Positions 57,657 to 64,000 of a stretch of DNA of 64,000 nt are shown here, piece after piece (position 1 is the first letter of the stretch; every line of letters begins with the position of its first letter). The notes under the pieces were generated by a model that made no database searches, was not told where the DNA came from, and saw only the letters and a list, made by a program, of their open reading frames with translations. The stretch is from Pseudoduganella violacea (GTDB lineage: Bacteria > Pseudomonadota > Gammaproteobacteria > Burkholderiales > Burkholderiaceae_D), in the NCBI RefSeq assembly GCF_014191875.1, contig NZ_JACHXD010000007.1, forward strand, positions 124,001-188,000, read 5' to 3'. Both the position numbers and the translations under genes were made by a program.

Positions 57657-58679
57657 CTAAGGCTGGCTGAGCGCGTTCGACAGTAGGCGCGAGGTGATGT
57701 CGACGATCGGGATCACGCGCTCATAAGCCATGCGCGTCGGGCCGATCACGCCCAGGGTGCCGACGATGCGGCCATTGGCCTCGTAGGGCGCGGTGACGAC
57801 GCTCATCTCGTCCATCGGCAAGAGCTGGGATTCGCCGCCGATGAAGATCTGCACGCCGGAAGCCTTGCTCGACACGTCGAGCAGTTGCATCAAGCCGGTC
57901 TTTTGCTCGAACATATCGAACATCTGGCGCAGCGAACTCATATTCGACGACAGATCGCTCACCGACAGCAGATTGCGCTCGCCGGCGATGACCATCTCGT
58001 CGGCGCTCTCGGCCAGCGCCTCGCTGCTGGCCTCGACGGCGGTCTGCATCAGCCGGCCCATATCGTCGCGCAACTGGCGCAACTCGTGCTGCAGGCGGCC
58101 GCGCACCTCGTCGAACGCCAGGCCGCTGTAATTCTGGTTGAGGAAGTTGGCCGACTGCTGCAGCTGGGCCGGCGTGTAATCGACATCGGTGAGCAGCAGG
58201 CGGTTTTGCACATCGCCGCCCGGCGCCACGATCACCAGCAGAATGCGCTTTTCCGACAGGCGCAGGAATTCGATCTGCTGGAAGGCCGATTCATGGCGCG
58301 GGCTGAGCACGACGCCGGCGAACTGGGTCAACGACGACAGCATCTGCGCCGCGTTAGCGATCAGCTTGTGCGGCTGGGCCGCCTGGGCCGGCAGGCGCAA
58401 CTGGGGATCGACGGCGCGCTCGTCGAGGTGCTGGACGGTCAGCAGGGTATCGACAAACAGGCGGTAGCCGCGCGGCGTCGGCACCCGGCCGGCCGAGGTG
58501 TGGGGGCTGGCCACATAGCCCAGCTCTTCGAGGTCGGCCATGATATTGCGGATGGTGGCCGGCGACAGGTCCAGCCCGGAAATCTTGGACAGGGCGCGCG
58601 AGCCGACCGGTTGGCCGTCGGCGATATAGCGCTCCACCAGCGCTTTGAGCAGGGTTTGGGCACGGTTGTCGAGTTGCAT
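57657..58679 (-). CDS. hrcA: Heat-inducible transcription repressor HrcA
   Basis: 340 residues from the ATG at 58679 ([20 protein letters not shown]). The winged helix reads [20 protein letters not shown], and the C-terminal domain ends [15 protein letters not shown]. It represses CIRCE-bearing heat-shock operons. In many betaproteobacteria it neighbours nadK, recN or grpE, but here it lies about 50 kb from them. The open frame extends upstream to 59087 but is antisense-independent noise inside the HAD gene. Confidence 0.96.
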   Translation of the reverse strand: MQLDNRAQTLLKALVERYIADGQPVGSRALSKISGLDLSPATIRNIMADLEELGYVASPHTSAGRVPTPRGYRLFVDTLLTVQHLDERAVDPQLRLPAQAAQPHKLIANAAQMLSSLTQFAGVVLSPRHESAFQQIEFLRLSEKRILLVIVAPGGDVQNRLLLTDVDYTPAQLQQSANFLNQNYSGLAFDEVRGRLQHELRQLRDDMGRLMQTAVEASSEALAESADEMVIAGERNLLSVSDLSSNMSSLRQMFDMFEQKTGLMQLLDVSSKASGVQIFIGGESQLLPMDEMSVVTAPYEANGRIVGTLGVIGPTRMAYERVIPIVDITSRLLSNALSQP

Positions 58680-58709
58680 GATTGTATCTAGCCAGCATTC
58701 ATCGGTTCT

Positions 58710-58739
58710 ATTATGCACGGGCGCGGGCCGCCGCGGCAA
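58710..58739 (-). promoter_or_regulatory. Possible sigma-70 promoter of hrcA
   Basis: Minus strand: TTGCCG (58739-58734), 18-base spacer, CATAAT (58715-58710), the latter preceded by TG two bases earlier. It is 31 bases upstream of the ATG. No sigma-32 motif is seen here. Confidence 0.4.
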
Positions 58740-58776
58740 TCCGCCACCCGACCTAGGCGCGCGCGGCCCACGGCAT

Positions 58777-59481
58777 TCACGCGGCCAGCTGGCGCTCCAG
58801 CCAGCACAGCAGCTCGTCGAAGCTGGCGCAGATGGCGTCCGGCGCCCAGCCCTCGGGCGCCGCCGCACCGCCGCGGTTGAGCCAGACGGCGCGCAGGCCG
58901 GCGCGCTGGGCGCCCTCGACATCGAGGCGCAGATCGTCGCCCACATACACCGCCTCGGCCGGGGCCACGCCGAGCGCGGCGCAGGCGGCCAGGAAAATGG
59001 CCGGGTCCGGTTTGGCGCGGCCGAAATGGCTGGCCGCCAGCGATACCTGGAAATGGTGGGCGAGGCCGATGACTTCAAGGTCGGCATTGCCGTTCGAGAT
59101 CGTGCCCAGCAAAATTTTCTGTTTCAGGTGCAGCAAGCCGGGCAGCACATCGTCATACGGCGTGACGGCATTGCGGGCGGCAAAGAAATGCGCCATGGCG
59201 CCGTCCAGGTGGCGCAAATCTTCGCCAGCCAGTTCGAACGCCGCTTGCAGGCCGGCGCGGCGCAGCGCGCCGAGGTCGACATGCAGGGCCGGATCGGCCG
59301 CGAGCAGGGCTTGGCGGCGCGCGCGCAAGTCCTCGATGGAAAACGCCTGCGCCACTTTCGGCGCATGGTCGGCCAGCCAGGCATGCAGGGTCACTTCGGC
59401 GGCGGCGATCACGGGCGCGATCGGCCACAGCGTATCGTCCAGATCAAACAGGATGGCTTTGGGGCGGAGAGAAGGCAGCAT
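58777..59481 (-). CDS. HAD-superfamily hydrolase
   Basis: 234 residues from the ATG at 59481 ([20 protein letters not shown]). HAD motifs: I as [10 protein letters not shown] as [13 protein letters not shown] as [10 protein letters not shown] and IV as [16 protein letters not shown]. It is probably a phosphatase of the pyrimidine-nucleotidase/phosphoglycolate type; the substrate is unknown. It lies upstream of hrcA on the same strand with a 97-base gap. Confidence 0.88.
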   Translation of the reverse strand: MLPSLRPKAILFDLDDTLWPIAPVIAAAEVTLHAWLADHAPKVAQAFSIEDLRARRQALLAADPALHVDLGALRRAGLQAAFELAGEDLRHLDGAMAHFFAARNAVTPYDDVLPGLLHLKQKILLGTISNGNADLEVIGLAHHFQVSLAASHFGRAKPDPAIFLAACAALGVAPAEAVYVGDDLRLDVEGAQRAGLRAVWLNRGGAAAPEGWAPDAICASFDELLCWLERQLAA

Positions 59482-59601
59482 GGGGCTATTGTCGCACGCC
59501 GCGCGCCCGGCGGCGATGGACGACGGCCGGGGCCGGACCGGGACCGGGAGGCGGCGCACCATGCTAAATTAGCGCTTTGTCCATATTACCCCGGGGGTAC
59601 C

Positions 59602-61044
59602 TTGTCCATTCTGTCCACGGCCGGCCTGCGCCGCGCCTTCCTGCTGCCGCTGGCCGCCGGCCTGGGCGGCTGCGCCGCCCTCGCGCCGCCGCCCCTCCCC
59701 TCCGCCGCCGCCCACGCCCTGCCGCCCGGCATCGCCGCGGCCTATGTGTTGCTGGGCGAACAGGGCCGGCCCGTGGCGCGCGTGCTGAGCAGCGCCGCCG
59801 CCTGTCCCGCCATCGAGGTCGACGGCCAGGCCCAGCCCATGCGGCTGCGCGCCCCGGCCGCCACGCTGGCGCTGCGGCCCACCGCCGCCGGCGCCGACAG
59901 CAAGCCCTCGGTCTTCCCCCTGCTGACCTGCGAAGCCGAACTGGCGCCGGCCGCGCGCAGCGCCAGCGTGGCCGGCTACGCCCTGCCGCTGCCGCGCGCC
60001 GAGGTGCAGCGCATCGCCGTCATCGGCGACACCGGCTGCCGCCTGAAAAAGGCCGACAATGCCTACCAGGCCTGCAACGACCTGCAAGCCTTCCCCTTTG
60101 CCGCCGTGGCTGCCGCCGCGGCGGCCTGGCAGCCCGATCTGGTGCTGCATGTGGGCGACTACCACTACCGCGAAAACCCCTGTCCCGAAGGCAATGCCGG
60201 CTGCGCCGACAGCCCCTGGGGCTATGGCTGGGACGCCTGGCGCGAGGACTTCTTCCGTCCCGCCGCGCCACTGCTGCAGGCCGCGCCCTGGGTGGCGGTG
60301 CGCGGCAACCACGAATCCTGCGCGCGCGCCGGCCAGGGCTGGTGGCGCCTGCTCGACCCGCGTCCGCTGCAGGCCGGGCGCGACTGCAATCTGCCGGCCG
60401 ACGACCGCCTGGGCGACTACAGCGATCCCTACGCCGTGCCGCTGGGCGGCGACAGCCAGCTGCTGGTGATCGATACCGCCGCCACCAGCTGGCGCGGCCT
60501 GAAGCCGGCCGACACCGGTTATGAGCGCTACCGCGCCACCTACCGCCGCCTGGCGCAGCTGGCGGCCCAGGCGCCGTACAATCTGGGCGCCAACCACCAC
60601 CCCATCTTCGCGGTCGGCGCCGACCGCGACCAGCAGGGCCAGCGCATCCTCATCCTCGGCGACAAGGGCTTGCATGACAGCTTCGGCTCGCTCAATCCCC
60701 TGTTCCTGCCCGAGAACGTGCAAGCCATGCTGTCCGGCCACGTGCACCTGTGGCAGCAGCTCAGTTTCAGCTCGCCGCACCCGAGCCAGCTGGTGGCCGG
60801 CTTCTCCGGCACGGCCGAAGACACCGAGCCGCTGCCGCCGCTGCCCGATCCGGCCATCGCGCCGGCGCCGGGCGCCGTGCTGGAACACTTCAGCGCCTGG
60901 CTCGACGGCTTCGGCTTCATGGGCATGGAGCGCGGCGCGCCGGGCGAATGGCGCATCACCGTGTTCGACCGCCAGGGCGCCGTCAAGAACCGCTGCCTGC
61001 TGCAGGGGCGCCGCTCGCAGTGCGAGCAAGCGCTGGTGCGCTGA
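59602..61044 (+). CDS. Exported calcineurin-like metallophosphoesterase, probable lipoprotein
   Basis: 480 residues from a TTG start at 59602 (GGGGG upstream); no ATG lies near the N-terminus. The leader RRAFLLPLAAGLGGC looks like a lipoprotein signal. The five metallophosphoesterase blocks are present: VIGDTGCR, LHVGDYHY, RGNHESC, GANHHPIF and SGHVHLW. It probably acts on phosphomonoesters or nucleotides in the periplasm. The long open frame begins far upstream at 58645, antisense to hrcA/HAD, and is not the gene. Confidence 0.85.
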   Translation: MSILSTAGLRRAFLLPLAAGLGGCAALAPPPLPSAAAHALPPGIAAAYVLLGEQGRPVARVLSSAAACPAIEVDGQAQPMRLRAPAATLALRPTAAGADSKPSVFPLLTCEAELAPAARSASVAGYALPLPRAEVQRIAVIGDTGCRLKKADNAYQACNDLQAFPFAAVAAAAAAWQPDLVLHVGDYHYRENPCPEGNAGCADSPWGYGWDAWREDFFRPAAPLLQAAPWVAVRGNHESCARAGQGWWRLLDPRPLQAGRDCNLPADDRLGDYSDPYAVPLGGDSQLLVIDTAATSWRGLKPADTGYERYRATYRRLAQLAAQAPYNLGANHHPIFAVGADRDQQGQRILILGDKGLHDSFGSLNPLFLPENVQAMLSGHVHLWQQLSFSSPHPSQLVAGFSGTAEDTEPLPPLPDPAIAPAPGAVLEHFSAWLDGFGFMGMERGAPGEWRITVFDRQGAVKNRCLLQGRRSQCEQALVR

Positions 61045-61170
61045 GGCGGCCAACAGGCTGTTACAAGCTTTTCGGCGCCGTCTGTTGCAAGATGCACTAA
61101 AATAAGCGCCGATTTTCCGTGCAGCGCGCGCGGCACCAGCGCCTGACCTTAGATGAATTTGGAGAGTGTT

Positions 61171-61755
61171 ATGAAGAAGACGTATCTGCGCTCCGGCGCC
61201 GCACTGCTGTGCGCCGCGACGCTGGCGGCCTGCGGCGGCGGTGGCGGCGGCGGCAATATCCCGCTGATCGTGCGAGTGGTCGGCCTGACCGAGGGCAGCA
61301 TCAAGCTGAAGAACAATGGCGGCGACGAGCTGACCACGGGCAACGCCCCCAGCGGCGTCAGCTTCAGCCAAGCCATGGCCGACGACAAGACCTATAACGT
61401 GACCATCAGCCAGGAATCCGTGAGCGCCAAGTGCACGGTGTCCAACGGCAGCGGCAAGATCAACTGGTACAACCGCACGGTGGACGTGGTTTGCCTGCCG
61501 TATGAACGCACCCTGGGCGGCAGCATCAGCGGCCTGACCGGGCGCGGCCTGACCCTGGCAAACGGCGCCAGCAGCCTCAATGTGGAAGCCGGCGCCACCA
61601 GCTTCGTCTTCGGCGAAAAAGTGTTCCAGGGTCTGACCTACGCCGTCGCCGTGCTGCGCCAGCCCGATGGCCAGTCCTGCGCCGTCGTCCCCGCCACTGC
61701 CTCCGGCACGGTCGGCGCCGTCAACATCACCAACGTCACCGTCACCTGCAAATAA
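61171..61755 (+). CDS. Putative lipoprotein with Ig-like repeats, member 1
   Basis: 194 residues from the ATG at 61171, behind GGAGAG. A lipoprotein signal ends AACGGGGGGG. The mature part is beta-rich, with the repeating pattern GLTLANG, VEAGATSFVFG, YAVAVLRQPDGQSCAV and VTNVTVTC-like ends. This is paralogous to the next gene. The function is unknown; it is cell-surface or periplasmic. Confidence 0.82.
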   Translation: MKKTYLRSGAALLCAATLAACGGGGGGGNIPLIVRVVGLTEGSIKLKNNGGDELTTGNAPSGVSFSQAMADDKTYNVTISQESVSAKCTVSNGSGKINWYNRTVDVVCLPYERTLGGSISGLTGRGLTLANGASSLNVEAGATSFVFGEKVFQGLTYAVAVLRQPDGQSCAVVPATASGTVGAVNITNVTVTCK

Positions 61756-61773
61756 GTTTTCCTGGAGAAAGAT

Positions 61774-62382
61774 ATGCAAGCAATCACCCTGGGCCGCCTC
61801 AGCGCCCTCGCCGCTGTCCTGGCCCTGGCCGGCTGCGGCGGCAAATCCACGTTTGAAGTGAGTGGCAATTTCACCGAAGGCAACAGCAGCGCCACCAGCG
61901 CCGTGCGCACCGCCGGCCTGAAACTGAGCCTGAACGGCGATCAAGAGCAAATCGACATCCCGGTGGGCGCCACCAGCTACCGCTTCAGCAAACGCATCTC
62001 CTACGGCGAGAACTACACCGTCAAAGTGGTGCGCAGTCCCGAACACGTGACCTGCGCGGCCGACCCCAACTTCAGCTCCGGCTATGCCGGCCAGACCACC
62101 AGCATCGTCGTCAACGTCGCCTGCAGCCAGAATAGCTATTCCGTCAGCGGCAAGGTGAACAATCTGCTGGAAGATGGCCTGGGCCTGAACAATGGCGCCA
62201 CGCCCGCCACCGTGAACAAGGCCTCGCCGGTCTTCACCTTCCCCGCTATTCCTTACGGTGCGCCGTATGCGATCGTCGTGACCAGGCAGCCGACCAACCA
62301 GACTTGCACCGTGGTCAACGGCAGCGGCTATATGGGCGAAGCGGCGGTGACGAATGTCGAGATCAACTGCACCCGTCCTTGA
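61774..62382 (+). CDS. Putative lipoprotein with Ig-like repeats, member 2
   Basis: 202 residues. The lipobox is ALAGC. It has two Ig-like repeats of the same kind as in the 61171 gene (GLKLSLNGD, VGATSYRFS, YTVKVVRSPEHVTC; GLGLNNGATPATV, YAIVVTRQPTNQTCTV). It begins 18 bases after its paralogue, so they form an operon ending at the terminator at 62492. The function is unknown. Confidence 0.82.
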   Translation: MQAITLGRLSALAAVLALAGCGGKSTFEVSGNFTEGNSSATSAVRTAGLKLSLNGDQEQIDIPVGATSYRFSKRISYGENYTVKVVRSPEHVTCAADPNFSSGYAGQTTSIVVNVACSQNSYSVSGKVNNLLEDGLGLNNGATPATVNKASPVFTFPAIPYGAPYAIVVTRQPTNQTCTVVNGSGYMGEAAVTNVEINCTRP

Positions 62383-62491
62383 TATTCAGAAATGGAATGA
62401 CGGGTATCCGAAAGATAAATTGGATTGATATGCTGCAACACCGCATAATCACACCCGTCTCCTCCACTTCTTACTAAGAATTGGACTTAAG

Positions 62492-62515
62492 CCCGCAACA
62501 GCGGGCTTTTTTTTA
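62492..62515 (+). terminator. Intrinsic terminator after the lipoprotein pair
   Basis: GCCCGC-AACA-GCGGGC (62492-62507) followed by eight T residues. Textbook rho-independent terminator. Confidence 0.93.
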
Positions 62516-62529
62516 TTCCAACGGATTGC

Positions 62530-62590
62530 AACAGCCGAGCCCGTGTCCACCTTGGTGCCAGGCACCAAGGTGGACACGGGCTCGGCTGTT
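62530..62590. repeat. Perfect 28-bp hairpin, divergent relative of the repeat family (D)
   Basis: Arms 62530-62557 and 62563-62590 are exact reverse complements around CCAGG. The inner TCCACCTTGGTG resembles the core of copies A-C, but the outer sequence (AACAGCCGAGCCCGTG) differs. It lies between the lipoprotein terminator and the convergent rsmA stop. Confidence 0.9.
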
Positions 62591-62609
62591 TGGGCTGGCT
62601 GGGCGGGCT

Positions 62610-63395
62610 TTAGGCGGGGTTGCGGGCGCTGAGGCTGTTGGCCAGGGCGACGTAGGCTTCCATGGCCACCATTTCGGGGCGGTCGGTAGGGTTGATGCCG
62701 GCGGCGGCGATCTGTTCTTCGGTGAACATGCCGGCCAGGCAGTTGCGGATCACCTTGCGGCGCTGCGAGAAGGCTTTCTGCACCACGGCTTCCAGCGTGG
62801 CGGCGTCGCAGGGCAGCGGCTGGGCGATGGGGATCATGCGCACGATGGCGGAGTCGACCTTGGGCGGCGGATCGAACGCTTCGGGCGGCACTACGAACAG
62901 CAGCGCCATCTGGTAGCGCCATTGCAGCATCACCGACAGACGGCCATAGACCTTGCTGCCCGGCTCGGCCACCATGCGTTCGACCACTTCCTTTTGCAGC
63001 ATGAAGTGCTGGTCCTGCACCAGCGGCGCGTACTCGGTCAGGTGGAACAGCAGCGGGCTGGAGATGTTGTACGGCAGGTTGCCGACCACGCGCAGCTTCT
63101 GGCCGGCCGGCACCGGGATGGTGGAGAAATCGAATTTCAGGGCATCGCCGGCATGGATCACCAGCTTGTCGCGCGTATAGGCTTTTTCCAGGCGCGCCAC
63201 GAGGTCGCGGTCCAGTTCCACCACATGCATCTGCGGCAGGGTGCGCAACAGTTGCTCGGTCATGGCGCCCAGGCCGGGGCCGATTTCCACCATGGCGTCG
63301 CCGACGCGCGGGGCGATGGACTCGGTAATGCTGTTCAGCACATGGTCGTCGTGCAGGAAGTTCTGGCCGAAGCGTTTGCGGGCGATGTGTTTCAT
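62610..63395 (-). CDS. rsmA: 16S rRNA adenine-N6,N6-dimethyltransferase
   Basis: 261 residues from the ATG at 63395 (MKHIARKRFGQNFLHD), with GAAGAAG upstream; the frame opens earlier inside pdxA. It dimethylates A1518 and A1519. The SAM motif is MVEIGPGLGAMTEQLL and the catalytic motif NLPYNISSPLLFHL. It lies 23 bases after pdxA, the usual pdxA-rsmA pair. Also called ksgA. Confidence 0.97.
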   Translation of the reverse strand: MKHIARKRFGQNFLHDDHVLNSITESIAPRVGDAMVEIGPGLGAMTEQLLRTLPQMHVVELDRDLVARLEKAYTRDKLVIHAGDALKFDFSTIPVPAGQKLRVVGNLPYNISSPLLFHLTEYAPLVQDQHFMLQKEVVERMVAEPGSKVYGRLSVMLQWRYQMALLFVVPPEAFDPPPKVDSAIVRMIPIAQPLPCDAATLEAVVQKAFSQRRKVIRNCLAGMFTEEQIAAAGINPTDRPEMVAMEAYVALANSLSARNPA

Positions 63396-63418
63396 ATTCT
63401 TCTTCAGTTGATTCAGTG

Positions 63419-64000
63419 TTAAGCGGCGGCGCGGCTGGCCTCGGCCATGCGCAGGGCGGTGGCGATGGCTTCTTCCATGCTGGCGCAATCGGCTTGGCCC
63501 AGGCCCTGGCGCGCCAGGTCGAGCGCCGTGCCATGGTCGACCGAGGTGCGGATCAGCGGCAGGCCGAGCGTGATGTTGACGCCGCGCCCGAAGGTAGCGT
63601 ACTTCAGCACCGGCAAGCCCTGGTCATGGTACATGGCGAGCACGCAGTCGGCTTCATTCAAATATTTGGGCTGGAACAGGGTGTCGGCCGGATACGGGCC
63701 GCTGGCGGCGATGCCGCGCGCCTGGGCCGCCGCGATGGCCGGCGCGATGGTGTCGATCTCCTCGCGGCCCAGATAGCCGTTCTCGCCCGCGTGCGGGTTC
63801 AGGCCGGCCACCAGGATGCGCGGCGCGGCGATGCCGAATTTGCGGCGCAGGTCGGCGTCGATGATGTCGATCACCCGGCCCAGGCCTTCCCGGCTCAGCG
63901 CCGCGGAAACGTCCTGCAGCGGCAGGTGGGTGGTGGCCAGCGCCACGCGCAGCGGCGGCGGCAACGGCGCGCCGGCCGGCGCGTGCGGCTGGCCGGCCAG
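63419..64000 (-). CDS. pdxA: 4-hydroxythreonine-4-phosphate dehydrogenase (5' end beyond window)
   Basis: The C-terminal 193 codons are visible; the reading frame stays open through the right edge. PdxA signatures are [20 protein letters not shown] and [20 protein letters not shown], with metal-binding histidines in each. It acts in pyridoxal phosphate synthesis. It is upstream of rsmA in an operon; surA would be expected further right. Confidence 0.95.
   Translation of the reverse strand: MAGQPHAPAGAPLPPPLRVALATTHLPLQDVSAALSREGLGRVIDIIDADLRRKFGIAAPRILVAGLNPHAGENGYLGREEIDTIAPAIAAAQARGIAASGPYPADTLFQPKYLNEADCVLAMYHDQGLPVLKYATFGRGVNITLGLPLIRTSVDHGTALDLARQGLGQADCASMEEAIATALRMAEASRAAA

Noticed and set aside
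59569-62046. 825-codon minus-strand open frame
   Set aside because: Antisense to the metallophosphoesterase and lipoprotein genes, Gly/Ala/Val-rich, no recognisable feature.

Overview
The window is GC-rich, gene-dense chromosome from a betaproteobacterium, most likely Oxalobacteraceae of the Massilia/Duganella/Janthinobacterium kind. This is inferred from gene neighbourhoods (leuS-lptE-holA-proA-hemJ, pdxA-rsmA, pcm-rhodanese-tolC, divergent fur/bamE, grpE-dnaK-dnaJ) and protein style; no 16S or database search was available. Almost every base is coding. No rRNA, CRISPR array, integrase or transposase was seen. One tRNA is present: tRNA-Gly(CCC) at 33766-33839.

Layout. 1-2.3 kb: SOS-type DNA repair pair (DUF4130-UdgX protein, truncated at the left edge, and a radical SAM-HhH protein) behind a near-perfect LexA box. 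2.3-8.4 kb: carbonic anhydrase, then dnaJ, dnaK, grpE with two clear sigma-32 promoters, and hemH. 8.5-11.1 kb: recN and nadK, with a second LexA box shared with a divergent VOC gene. 11.3-18.8 kb: metabolic and envelope genes (DUF3667 membrane protein, PQQ-type dehydrogenase, gloA, HAD phosphatase, tolC, rhodanese, pcm, TetR). 18.9-20.6 kb: hipBA-like toxin-antitoxin module. 20.6-26.1 kb: Fur-box-led iron/heme uptake cluster (ChaN, ExbB, ExbD, TonB, TonB-dependent receptor). 26.2-33.7 kb: cysteine-cluster protein, two tandem Ala/Lys-rich exported proteins, uppP-recQ, AraC, EamA, trmB and a HIRAN-like membrane-anchored protein.

33.8-35.6 kb is a visibly AT-richer patch beside the tRNA. It carries a candidate ADP-ribosyltransferase-fold protein followed 6 bp later by a protein-kinase-like gene broken by one in-frame TAA. 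35.5-43.1 kb: LysR/tautomerase pair and a signalling operon (HDOD-GAF-histidine kinase, REC-PAS-GGDEF-EAL, Sel1-repeat protein). 43.2-51.9 kb: MFS drug exporter, RNA methyltransferase, hemJ, proA, holA, lptE, leuS. 52.0-55.5 kb: AraC; a possible RHH-type regulator preceded by a strictly 10-bp-phased inverted iteron array; a VOC protein; a ParD-like/methionine aminopeptidase pair; and an orphan barstar. 55.5-59.5 kb: dapB, bamE, fur, hrcA, HAD hydrolase. 59.6-64 kb: metallophosphoesterase, two related lipoproteins, rsmA, and pdxA truncated at the right edge.

A family of long perfect hairpins (ATCAAACAATGTCC... around a TCAGG/CCTGA loop) recurs at four gene ends. The candidates most worth follow-up are the ART-kinase pair, the iteron array with its adjacent gene, the LexA-boxed repair operon and the hairpin family. 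The longest stretch with little annotated content is 6961-7329, which holds the grpE promoter and one possible 28-residue membrane peptide.
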